The notes under the pieces were generated by a model that did no database searches, was not told the DNA's origin, and saw only the letters and a list, made by a program, of their open reading frames with translations. From Micavibrio sp. UBA6212 (GTDB lineage Bacteria > Pseudomonadota > Alphaproteobacteria > Micavibrionales > Micavibrionaceae): DNA of 64,000 nt. The DNA lies in assembly GCA_002421905.1 (NCBI GenBank), contig DISK01000001.1:62001-126000 (forward strand), given 5' to 3'. A program made the translations under genes and the position numbers. Numbering within the stretch: position 1 is the stretch's first letter; each line of letters opens with the position of its first letter. This document shows, piece by piece, positions 33,835 to 42,074 of the stretch.

Positions 33835-35859
33835 ATGTTTCCCAAAGAACAGCAGAAATTGCTGCGTTTTGTATCTGCCAGCTTTGCTCTTATCGTCGCC
33901 TTGATTAGTGCGGCGGTGCTGGCTTTATGGCATCTAAAAACCGGGGAATTCGTTGCCAGTCATTACTGGATTTTCGATATGCAACATACGGCGGCATTAT
34001 TGTTCCTGTTGTGCAGTGTGGGACTTATTGTCGCAGCAAAGGGGCATAAAAGGGCCGTAGCAGTCCTTGGAAGCTTCGTTAGTCTGGTGGCGGGAGTCAT
34101 TCTTCTTGAGTATATTACAGGCCATGATTTCGGAATTGACCAGTTGCTGCTGGTTGATGATGTCCATGCAGATGCGATGTATCCGGGAAGACTTGCTCCG
34201 AATACGGCGCTCGCTTTTCTTTTTACGGGCTTATCGCTTATTCTTGTCCGGTATGTTTTCAGGCAATCCCCCCATTTTTGTTTTGCAGTTGCTGATTTGA
34301 CCGGGTTCGCGGTGTTTGCTCTTGGGGCGCACGCTATCGGGGGATATTTAGGTTCGTTTGAGCAAGCCTATGCGTGGGTTACGGATACGCGGATGTCCAT
34401 TCATACGGCTGTATCAAATATGTGCATGGGGATCAGTCTTCTGACTTTATCCTGGGCGTCACAGGACAGAAAAATTGCATTATTTCCGTTGTGGATTCCT
34501 TTTGTGATTTGTTTTGTGGCTTTGCAGATTACTCTGGTTTCTCCGCCCGGAATTGTCACCAGTGTTATTTATATTCCATTGATCCTCAGCAGCCTGTGGT
34601 TCACTAACCCCTTGACGGTTTTTGTTTTTGCCTTGATTGCGACCTTCTTTGTTACTTTGCGATATTTTCTGTTGCCAGCGGACATGATGACGGAAGAAAT
34701 TCTGGTCAACCGGATTTTGACAACTTTTGTTATCTGGTTTGTTGCTGTGTTAATTTATTGGAAACGAAATTTTGATCTAAAACTTTCGCGTAGCGAACAA
34801 TATCTGCAGGCTATTGTTGAAAATACGATGGAAGGATTAATTGTTGCCAACCATAAGGGCATTATCTGTAAAACCAACCCTGCTTGTAACAGGATTTTTG
34901 GATATGAGAAAGGTGAGTTGATTGGTCAGAATATTAGTGTTCTGATGCCGCCTCCTTATTGTGAAAATCATGATCGATATATTGATAACTATCTCAAAAC
35001 CGGTGTCCGGAATATTATTGGTTCGGGGAGGGAGGTCGCAGGATTGCGCAAGGATGGGTCTGAATTTCCCATGGAAATCGGTGTTTGTGAAATGAAAATT
35101 GACGAGGAGCGTTTTTTTAGCGGTATCCTCAGAGACATCACGGTCAGGAAGTCGGCAGAGAGCGAATTGTTGAGGTCGAATACAGAGTTGGAGCGTTTCG
35201 CGTATGTTGCCGCTCATGATCTGCAGGAACCTTTGAGGATCATTATAAAATCCATGGAGTTCCTGCATGAGGATTTTGGCGAGTCTATCGGTGAAGACGG
35301 GCGGCGTTATGTTGATAATTCCAGTAAGGCTGCAAAGCGTATGAGAGCTTTAATTGGTGATTTGTTGGAATATTCCAGACTGGGGAAACAGTCTCATCGC
35401 TTCAAGAAAATTCCGGTGCGGGAATGTTTGGATGTGGCGTTGGAAAATTTGCATGAAGCTATTCAGTCCCATAATGCAGGAATTGTGATTGAAGGAGATT
35501 TCCCCGAGATTAACGGGAATGCGGTGCAAGTGGTTCGTTTGTTCCAGAATTTGATCGGCAACGGTTTGAAATATTGTGAGAAAGACCGCACCCCCCAGAT
35601 CAGAATATCCGTTGAGGATCATGACGGGGTAGCTGTTTTTTGTGTAGAAGATAACGGCATTGGAATTGATGAGAAATATATTGAGCAGATTTTTATTCCT
35701 TTCAAGCGGCTGCATACGGTTCAAGCTTATCCGGGATCGGGAATAGGGCTGTCGGTGTGCAAACGAATTGTCGAGATGCACCATGGAAAATTGTGGGTTC
35801 AGTCCGAAGTCGGACGCGGGAGCCGTTTTTTCTTTACTCTGGATGTCGAGCATTCTTGA
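33835..35859 (+). CDS. Membrane histidine kinase with FixL-like PAS domain
   Basis: 674 residues. About eight hydrophobic segments (10-300), then a PAS domain (about 320-440) and a HisKA/HATPase core. The PAS resembles the FixL haem domain: FGYEKGELIGQNISVLMPPP, His379 in ENHDRY at the position of FixL His200, and Arg399 in GSGRE at the FixL Arg220 position; FixL Arg206 is Asn here. The HisKA His is H461 in AAHDLQEPLR; N box QNLIGNGLKY, G1 VEDNGIGID, G2 GSGIGLSV. A membrane sensor that autophosphorylates, probably passing phosphate to the divergent single-domain regulator. Haem binding is inferred. Confidence 0.88.
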   Translation: MFPKEQQKLLRFVSASFALIVALISAAVLALWHLKTGEFVASHYWIFDMQHTAALLFLLCSVGLIVAAKGHKRAVAVLGSFVSLVAGVILLEYITGHDFGIDQLLLVDDVHADAMYPGRLAPNTALAFLFTGLSLILVRYVFRQSPHFCFAVADLTGFAVFALGAHAIGGYLGSFEQAYAWVTDTRMSIHTAVSNMCMGISLLTLSWASQDRKIALFPLWIPFVICFVALQITLVSPPGIVTSVIYIPLILSSLWFTNPLTVFVFALIATFFVTLRYFLLPADMMTEEILVNRILTTFVIWFVAVLIYWKRNFDLKLSRSEQYLQAIVENTMEGLIVANHKGIICKTNPACNRIFGYEKGELIGQNISVLMPPPYCENHDRYIDNYLKTGVRNIIGSGREVAGLRKDGSEFPMEIGVCEMKIDEERFFSGILRDITVRKSAESELLRSNTELERFAYVAAHDLQEPLRIIIKSMEFLHEDFGESIGEDGRRYVDNSSKAAKRMRALIGDLLEYSRLGKQSHRFKKIPVRECLDVALENLHEAIQSHNAGIVIEGDFPEINGNAVQVVRLFQNLIGNGLKYCEKDRTPQIRISVEDHDGVAVFCVEDNGIGIDEKYIEQIFIPFKRLHTVQAYPGSGIGLSVCKRIVEMHHGKLWVQSEVGRGSRFFFTLDVEHS

Positions 35860-35889
35860 GTTACAGACCATTAGACGTTATAGTCGCGC

Positions 35890-36534
35890 ATGACAAATTC
35901 TCCGACTTTTCTTCTTCCTCCATCCCCTTTTTATCTGGTGCGCCATGGGCAGAGCGTGTCCAACAGTATTGAGCGCACAGCCGGCGGTGGTGTTGATACA
36001 CCCTTGACGGAGGCAGGTCGTGCGCAAGCACAAGCTTTAGCTTCTGTTCTTCATCATTTACCGCTCAAGCCATCTAAAATATATCACAGCCATATGATAC
36101 GGGCTCGTGATACGGCGCATATTGTCAATCAGGCTTTTGGTCTGCCTATTATGGGGCATCCGGATATCCATGAACATATGCTCGGAGATTGGGAAAACAT
36201 CCCATGGGACGATCATCACAGATATATGGCGAGCGGATTGGAACCTCCCAACGGAGAAACTCAGGCGCAGTTTTCGCAGCGGGTCGCAAAGGCTTTTGCC
36301 CCCATTCTTGAAATGCTTCATGATACGCCGCCGATGATTGTGGCCCATGGCGGGGTGTTCAGGGCCTTTGGATTACTCTATGGGGTGGGAATTCAAGGGA
36401 TCGGGAATTGCGAGCTGCGTCTATTCTCCCCAGCTCCGGAACGTGCCAGATTTCCATGGGATATGCACAAATTTTTGATTGATATCGAGAAGGGAACTGC
36501 GGTTCTGGAAGAGATTCAGCCCTCTTTTGTTTAG
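35890..36534 (+). CDS. Histidine phosphatase-family protein
   Basis: 214 residues with the phosphoglycerate-mutase-like fold. YLVRHGQSVSN holds the RHG catalytic His, THE conserved SHMIRARDTA and HMLGDWE follow, and MIVAHGGVFRAF is the second His motif. The substrate cannot be predicted; the family includes cobalamin phosphatases, phosphoglycerate mutases and general phosphatases. Lies 30 bases after the histidine kinase. Confidence 0.87.
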   Translation: MTNSPTFLLPPSPFYLVRHGQSVSNSIERTAGGGVDTPLTEAGRAQAQALASVLHHLPLKPSKIYHSHMIRARDTAHIVNQAFGLPIMGHPDIHEHMLGDWENIPWDDHHRYMASGLEPPNGETQAQFSQRVAKAFAPILEMLHDTPPMIVAHGGVFRAFGLLYGVGIQGIGNCELRLFSPAPERARFPWDMHKFLIDIEKGTAVLEEIQPSFV

Positions 36535-36590
36535 CTGGTACTCATGTTAAGCTCTCCGAAAATATCTGCGGAAATTGGAGAGAAAACGTC

Positions 36591-37280
36591 ATGTCTGACA
36601 ATAATAAAGATAAAAATAAGGCAGTACCAAAAAAAGAGTCTCGTGTGTTTGCGGCACTTCGAAATTATTTTCTGACAGGTATGGTTGTCACGGCCCCTGT
36701 TGGGTTGTCGCTATATCTGGTGTGGTCGGTTCTGGCGTGGATTGATGAAAAAGTGGGCGGGATCCTGCCGGTACGCTTTACAGATGACAAGGATATTCCC
36801 GGCCTTGGCGTGATTGTTGCCATTGGTTTTTTTATTATGGTGGGAATGTTTACCAGCAACTTTATTGGCCGGATATTGCTAAAATTTTCTCATTATGTGA
36901 TGGAACGCCTTCCGGTTGTTAAAACCGTTTATGGCGCCTTAAAGCAAGTGATTGATATGGTGATGGGGCAACAAGCGCAGGCTTTCCGCGATGTTGTGAT
37001 GATCGAATATCCGCGCAAGGGCGTTTATATGATGGGATTCCTGACTGGGCGCACCGAAGGCGAGGTACAGGAATTGACCGACAAGGAAATGGTCAATATC
37101 TTTATTCCGACTACGCCTAACCCGACTTCGGGTTTTCTGGTGTTTGTCCCTGCCGATGAGGTGATTGACCTCAATATGTCAGTTGATGATGGTCTTAAGA
37201 TGATTATTTCTGGTGGAATGATTACACCGAAATATATTCCTGCTGCAAAAGTCGATGACGACTCTGCAACAGAAAATTAA
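36591..37280 (+). CDS. DUF502-family inner-membrane protein
   Basis: 229 residues. A Lys-rich N-terminus, two membrane helices (FLTGMVVTAPVGLSLYLVW and LGVIVAIGFFIMVGMFTSNF), then VKTVYGALKQVIDMVMG and TTPNPTSGFLVFVPADEV, the signature segments of DUF502. Function unknown in the family. GGAGAGAAA lies ahead of the ATG. Confidence 0.9.
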   Translation: MSDNNKDKNKAVPKKESRVFAALRNYFLTGMVVTAPVGLSLYLVWSVLAWIDEKVGGILPVRFTDDKDIPGLGVIVAIGFFIMVGMFTSNFIGRILLKFSHYVMERLPVVKTVYGALKQVIDMVMGQQAQAFRDVVMIEYPRKGVYMMGFLTGRTEGEVQELTDKEMVNIFIPTTPNPTSGFLVFVPADEVIDLNMSVDDGLKMIISGGMITPKYIPAAKVDDDSATEN

Positions 37281-37281
37281 C

Positions 37282-37983
37282 TTATGACGGAACATCAATC
37301 AGAATAATTTCTGCATCCGATAGGGCGTTGATGGAGACAGAGCTTTGCTCTGTAATTTCCGCACCATCGCCCTTTTCCAGTTTTTGTCCGTCCAGTTGGA
37401 TCATGCCGTGTGATACCAAAAGATAAGCCTGACCTTTGATGGCCTGGGTTATGCTTTGCTTTTCCTTGAGCTGTCCGCCAGAGATTGAAGCGTCCTGATG
37501 GATGTAAAGAACCCCTTTGTCTGCGTCTTCTTTGCGGCCGGAAACGAGGAGGGGTAAGGATGTTTCGACGCTGCGGTCGGCAAAGCGCGCAGCTTCCCAT
37601 CTTGGTTTTACCCCTTTTTCGCGTGGGAAAATCCAGATCTGGTAGAGTGTTGTTTCAGTGTCTTGCTTGTTGAATTCGGAATGGGCAATGCCTGATCCTG
37701 CACTCATAACCTGAATATCTCCTGCATGTGTGATGCCTTCGTTTCCTTGTGAATCTGTGTGGGTGATTGCGCCCGAACGGACAAAGGTAATGATCTCCAT
37801 ATCCTGATGAGGATGAGTGTCAAAACCGGATTGTGCCGCAATACGGTCATCGTTAATCACGCGCAATGTCCCAAAATGAGTGCGGTTCGGGTTGTGGTAA
37901 TTGGCAAAACTGAAATGATAATGGGCGTTTAGCCAGCCATAGTCAGCTTGCCCCAACGTGGTATAGGGATAAATCTTTATCAT
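37282..37983 (-). CDS. Pirin-family bicupin protein
   Basis: 233 residues from the ATG at 37983; an in-frame codon further upstream has no ribosome site. The N-terminal cupin has FDTHPHQDMEIITFVRSGAITHTDSQGNEG, with the pirin HPHxxxE metal ligands and a downstream His. SAGSGIAHSEFN is the family's second motif. Pirin-like proteins of this type include quercetin dioxygenases such as YhhW. Function here unassigned. Convergent with the DUF502 gene, one base between stops. Confidence 0.9.
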   Translation of the reverse strand: MIKIYPYTTLGQADYGWLNAHYHFSFANYHNPNRTHFGTLRVINDDRIAAQSGFDTHPHQDMEIITFVRSGAITHTDSQGNEGITHAGDIQVMSAGSGIAHSEFNKQDTETTLYQIWIFPREKGVKPRWEAARFADRSVETSLPLLVSGRKEDADKGVLYIHQDASISGGQLKEKQSITQAIKGQAYLLVSHGMIQLDGQKLEKGDGAEITEQSSVSINALSDAEIILIDVPS

Positions 37984-38060
37984 GATTGTCCTTTTGTCCA
38001 GGAGTGTTTCGGGATACAAAATATATAGATTGGTCTGCGGAAAAGTCTATAAGTCCTTTC

Positions 38061-40151
38061 TTATCCTGATCTTAGATATGAAATTGCCTGATCTCGCTCG
38101 AAGAGATAGAGAAGGGTTCTGAGGGCTTTTCCACGTTCGGATTGCAGGTCAGGGTCTTTTTCCAAAAAGAGCGCAGCGTCTTGTCGGGCGGAAATTAACA
38201 GGTCGGCATGAGCTGCGAGATCTGCCAGTTTGAAGTTTTCCAGACCGCTTTGTTTGGTGCCGAGGACCTCGCCGCTGCCCCTGAGTTCCAGATCTTTTTC
38301 TGCAATCAGAAATCCGTCTTCGGTGGCGCGTAGTGTCTTCAGGCGTTCTTTGGCGGTTTCCCCGATCGGGTGGGCATAAACCAGAAAGCAATAGGATTGG
38401 TCTCTGCCTCTGCCGACCCGACCTCTTAACTGGTGAAGCTGGGCAAGGCCAAATCGTTCGGCGTGTTCAATCACCATGATGGTGGCTTCGGGGACGTTGA
38501 CACCGACTTCGATCACGGTAGTGGCGACAAGGATCGAAATATCGCCTTGCGCGAATTTTTGCATGACCTCGTCTTTATCCTTGGGTTTCATGCGGCCATG
38601 AACCAGACCGACTTTATCACCGAACAGGCTTTGCAGGATGATATAGCGTTCTTCAGCTGCTGCGAGGTCGAGCACTTCTGATTCCTCGACCAATGGACAA
38701 ACCCAATAGGCCCGCACACCTTGTTTGATTTGTTCTCCCAAGCGATGCATCATATCTTCGACCTGATCCTGCGGAATAAGGCGAGTATCAACTGGTTTTC
38801 GCCCCGGGGGCTTGCCCACGATGCGCGAGACTTCCATGTCACCATAGGCTGTCAGGGCGAGGGTGCGCGGGATTGGTGTGGCGGTCATTACCAACACATC
38901 CACACCCCTCCCTTTGTTCGAGAGTTGCAAACGTTGATGCACGCCAAAACGATGTTGTTCGTCAATGACGGCGCATCCCAGATCGGCGAATTCAATGGCA
39001 TCTTGAAACAGGGCATGAGTGCCGATCACGATTTTGGCTTTGCCAGAGGAAATATCCTCAAGAATAGAGGTGCGGATTTTTCCTTTGTCACGTCCGGTCA
39101 GGGTCACAAAGGGGATTCCTGCTGCATCCAGATACGGTTTCAGGGTTTGTTCGTGCTGGCGGGCCAGAATCTCGGTGGGCGCCATCAGGGCAGTTTGTGT
39201 GCCGCTATCAATCGCATTCATCATGGCGAGGGCTGCGACGATCGTTTTTCCTGACCCGACATCTCCTTGCAACAAACGCAGCATTCTGTCGTTTGATCCC
39301 ATATCGGCATCAATATCCTTGAGGGCGTCTTGTTGATAGGTGGTCAGCTCCCACGGAAGGGCAGCCATCAATTTCTGGCGGTGGGGGCCATTGGTGAGGA
39401 ATGTCCGACCTTTGAGTTTTTTCTGTTTTTTCCGGATGATAGCCAGAGTTAATTGATTGGCCAGAAATTCATCATAGGCCAATCGGGTGCGGGATTTGGA
39501 AGTCGGTTCCAGTTCTTCGTTGTGATCGGGGTGATGCAATTTGGTGATTGCAGCTTTCCAGCTTGGCCAATTTTGCTGCTTTGCTTGTGCTGTATCAAGC
39601 CATTCGGGCAAGTCGGGGGTTTGATCGAGCGCCGCCAGAATGACCTTTCGTAAAGGTTTTGTCGTTAGTCCTGCGGTTAGAGGATAGATGATTTCTGTTT
39701 TTTCAGGATTTTCACTATCCAGTAATTCGGGATGAATAATTTGTTTTCCGCCCCGAAAATCTTCTATTTTTCCGCAGATGGTGACTTGTTTGTTCAACGG
39801 ATATTGTGCTTCGATCCAGTTGCCATGGGCATTGAAAAAGACCAGATCAATAAATCCAGATGGATCGCGGGCGCGGATGCGGTAAGGCTGGGAACGGTGA
39901 GGAGAGGGTGTGTGTTTATCTATCGTCACTGTCAGAGCAACGGTATCATCCATTTGTGCCGCTGCAATATTTTCAACAAAATGGCGTTCGACGATATTTC
40001 CGGGTTTGTGAAAGATCAGGTCAAGAAGTTTGGTGCCGCCCAACAGCTTTTCATAGAGTTTCAGATATTTCGGCCCGACACCATTCAACACGCCAACCGA
40101 ACGGAAAAGCGGGTCGAGAATAAACGGGCGCTGGGAGGGTGTTGAACTCAT
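38061..40151 (-). CDS. recG: ATP-dependent DNA helicase RecG
   Basis: 696 residues. An N-terminal wedge/OB-like domain (VALTVTIDKHTPSPHRSQPYRIRARD) and a superfamily 2 helicase: Walker A LLQGDVGSGKTIVA, DEQH box VIDEQHRFGVHQR, MTATPIPRTLALT, and C-terminal motif QLRGRVGRGRDQSYC. It reverses stalled replication forks and branches Holliday junctions. Its start overlaps the upstream membrane protein stop by four bases. Confidence 0.97.
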   Translation of the reverse strand: MSSTPSQRPFILDPLFRSVGVLNGVGPKYLKLYEKLLGGTKLLDLIFHKPGNIVERHFVENIAAAQMDDTVALTVTIDKHTPSPHRSQPYRIRARDPSGFIDLVFFNAHGNWIEAQYPLNKQVTICGKIEDFRGGKQIIHPELLDSENPEKTEIIYPLTAGLTTKPLRKVILAALDQTPDLPEWLDTAQAKQQNWPSWKAAITKLHHPDHNEELEPTSKSRTRLAYDEFLANQLTLAIIRKKQKKLKGRTFLTNGPHRQKLMAALPWELTTYQQDALKDIDADMGSNDRMLRLLQGDVGSGKTIVAALAMMNAIDSGTQTALMAPTEILARQHEQTLKPYLDAAGIPFVTLTGRDKGKIRTSILEDISSGKAKIVIGTHALFQDAIEFADLGCAVIDEQHRFGVHQRLQLSNKGRGVDVLVMTATPIPRTLALTAYGDMEVSRIVGKPPGRKPVDTRLIPQDQVEDMMHRLGEQIKQGVRAYWVCPLVEESEVLDLAAAEERYIILQSLFGDKVGLVHGRMKPKDKDEVMQKFAQGDISILVATTVIEVGVNVPEATIMVIEHAERFGLAQLHQLRGRVGRGRDQSYCFLVYAHPIGETAKERLKTLRATEDGFLIAEKDLELRGSGEVLGTKQSGLENFKLADLAAHADLLISARQDAALFLEKDPDLQSERGKALRTLLYLFERDQAISYLRSG

Positions 40152-41092
40152 GCCTCTTGTTTAGCAATTTTTTTGCCCAATTTCACGGCAAAAACGCTGA
40201 TGCCGATCATGATAAGGCCCATGATAATCAGGGCAACTGGCCAACCGACAATATCCTGGAAATATTCATCGGTGAAATAGCCGAGATAGGCAAGCAAAGA
40301 GAGGACGCCAACGGTTAACAAGGTACGGCTTGCCGCAACTGTACTTAGGTAAATAATAGCAGCCGAAACACCGATCAACAGGATATCGAGAGAGGAGCTT
40401 TTCAAGACATCAAAAGATGCAAATGCAACCATCACTGCCCCCCAGAAGTAATAAAAGGAGGAGATTGATTTATGTAGACTTCTGGAGATTCCCCATGAGA
40501 TCATCAGCATGCTGCCACCCATTGTCATGACACTGGATGGCGCGTCAAGGTCAAGCCATGAAATCAGGGAATAAAGAAAAGAGAAGAAGAAAAGGACGGT
40601 AAAAAACAGCAACGATGTCTTGTTTGTCGCTAGAAAAGCAATCGCTTTTTGTATCAGCATCAGTGCGAAAACAAAGGTAGCGGCTTTGGCAATGTCGCCA
40701 GTATGGGGTAAGTATTCATCCATAAAGACAAACAGGCCAGTTGGTTCCAGAGCAGCGGCGATCAGGAAAAGAGGTGTGGCCGCTTTTTCAAAGCGCTGAT
40801 CTGCCAATGCAAACAGGCCTAGAATAAAAGCCACAAATCCGCTTCCTAAGGACAGGATAACACGGGACAGACTATCGAGGTCATCCCAGATCATGCCGAT
40901 ATAAACGCATAATCCGGCAAAGACAAAGGCGCCGCCAATATAGATCATAACGCGTTGTAACAGGCTGGCTGGTTGTTCTTGCCCATTGTTATCATCAAGA
41001 CGCGCGGCAATATCGGAAAGCTTTATCTGGTGCGCCTGCATCAAAGTGCAGATTTGCTCCATAGCATCTTTGCGGGATTGTTCCATGTTCAT
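40148..41092 (-). CDS. DUF2157-like polytopic membrane protein
   Basis: 314 residues with a cytoplasmic N-terminus (~45 residues) and about nine hydrophobic segments. LLQRVMIYIGGAFVFAGLCVYI resembles the first helix of DUF2157 proteins. The stop overlaps the recG start (ATGA). It probably works with the small protein encoded 6 bases upstream, which resembles the periplasmic partner genes found beside DUF2157, though that is weakly supported. Confidence 0.72.
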   Translation of the reverse strand: MNMEQSRKDAMEQICTLMQAHQIKLSDIAARLDDNNGQEQPASLLQRVMIYIGGAFVFAGLCVYIGMIWDDLDSLSRVILSLGSGFVAFILGLFALADQRFEKAATPLFLIAAALEPTGLFVFMDEYLPHTGDIAKAATFVFALMLIQKAIAFLATNKTSLLFFTVLFFFSFLYSLISWLDLDAPSSVMTMGGSMLMISWGISRSLHKSISSFYYFWGAVMVAFASFDVLKSSSLDILLIGVSAAIIYLSTVAASRTLLTVGVLSLLAYLGYFTDEYFQDIVGWPVALIIMGLIMIGISVFAVKLGKKIAKQEA

Positions 41093-41098
41093 TTGATC

Positions 41099-41695
41099 CT
41101 ATTGTTTATCGTTCGTGACCCAGCCAACAAATTTTAAGTTCCCACTATATTGATTGGGTGTTCTCGGCAATTCGATGATACGGGCGTCTTTATGAATGGT
41201 GGGCCCGTAGTACCGAGAATTGGAAATGAAAATATCGGTTATCAGGCTGTTGTGTCTCCGATAGTAATAAGGTTCGAATACATAGCCGTCCGGTGCTGCG
41301 GTATCGTTTGAGAACGCATATTGTTCGAGATCGGGAATAGAGATCGTGACTATATCTTTCTTTGCATCCTCATCGGAAATCTTGACGTCAAATTCCATAT
41401 TACTGTTGGTTTTGAAATCGTAAATGTAGATTTTGGCTTTTGGGGGCGTAGCGTCCTGATATGGCGTGGAATTTTTCCTGAAGGTCGCGCCCAGTCGCCC
41501 ATCTTTATCGACGTCAAAGTCAATGTTTCCCATGCCGCTCCAGACCTGATCGGAATAAGCCGCCCTATATTGTGGGTCTGGAACATTTTTGGCGGGCAGC
41601 GTTTTGGCGTAGGCCAACAGGGCAACCAGCAATAAAGGCAGGGTTATTCCTGCGACTAGGATACGATTTTCCTTGATGAATGTTTGAAGTTTCAT
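41099..41695 (-). CDS. Membrane-anchored extracytoplasmic protein, GDYXXLXY-like
   Basis: 198 residues from the ATG at 41695; GGAG lies ten bases ahead. One membrane helix (ILVAGITLPLLLVALLAYA), then a soluble domain with many Tyr and an Asp-rich loop (DFDVDKDGRLG). The position beside a DUF2157 gene is like the GDYXXLXY/YlaJ partners, but I cannot see the motif itself, so this is a guess from neighbourhood. Six bases before the next gene. Confidence 0.55.
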   Translation of the reverse strand: MKLQTFIKENRILVAGITLPLLLVALLAYAKTLPAKNVPDPQYRAAYSDQVWSGMGNIDFDVDKDGRLGATFRKNSTPYQDATPPKAKIYIYDFKTNSNMEFDVKISDEDAKKDIVTISIPDLEQYAFSNDTAAPDGYVFEPYYYRRHNSLITDIFISNSRYYGPTIHKDARIIELPRTPNQYSGNLKFVGWVTNDKQ

Positions 41696-41729
41696 AAAGT
41701 GGCTCCTGATAAACGTCTTTGGAGGCATT

Positions 41730-42029
41730 ATGACTGGAAATTTACCGCAAGTCGAGACAGAAGAACCGATTGAAAACTGGCGTAAGCGCCTGACTTTTCG
41801 GGCATGGCATCGCGGGACGCGGGAAATGGATTTGTTAATGGGGTCGTTTGCCGAGAAATATATCGGCGGGTTTGACCGTACGGACTTGGCCTTTTTTGAG
41901 GAAATCCTGATGAATAATGATCCGGATGTCTATGACTGGATCAGCGGGCGGAAAGAGCCACCTGCTGAAATATCTTCCAAAGTTCTTGACTTATTGCTTG
42001 CTCATCGGTTTGTTGAGGGCGGAAAATAA
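41730..42029 (+). CDS. sdhE: Succinate dehydrogenase assembly factor SdhE
   Basis: 99 residues, the TPR_div1/DUF339 fold. RLTFRAWHRGTREMDLLMGSF holds the conserved RG-x-x-E motif that contacts the FAD site of SdhA, followed by FEEILMNNDPDVYDWISG. It attaches FAD covalently to the succinate dehydrogenase flavoprotein. The gene is just before mfd, the usual alphaproteobacterial order. Confidence 0.93.
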   Translation: MTGNLPQVETEEPIENWRKRLTFRAWHRGTREMDLLMGSFAEKYIGGFDRTDLAFFEEILMNNDPDVYDWISGRKEPPAEISSKVLDLLLAHRFVEGGK

Positions 42030-42066
42030 TTCCCTCACCCCGACCCTCTCCCTGAGGGAGCGGGAA
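42030..42066. repeat. Short GC-rich dispersed-type repeat
   Basis: A CCCTCACCCCGACCCTCTCC-type sequence at 42032-42051, running into a hairpin CTCCC-TGA-GGGAG (42048-42060). Sequences of this kind recur between genes in many proteobacteria (from memory). It lies between sdhE and mfd, nine bases before the mfd start. Confidence 0.5.
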
Positions 42067-42074
42067 CAGGTTGT

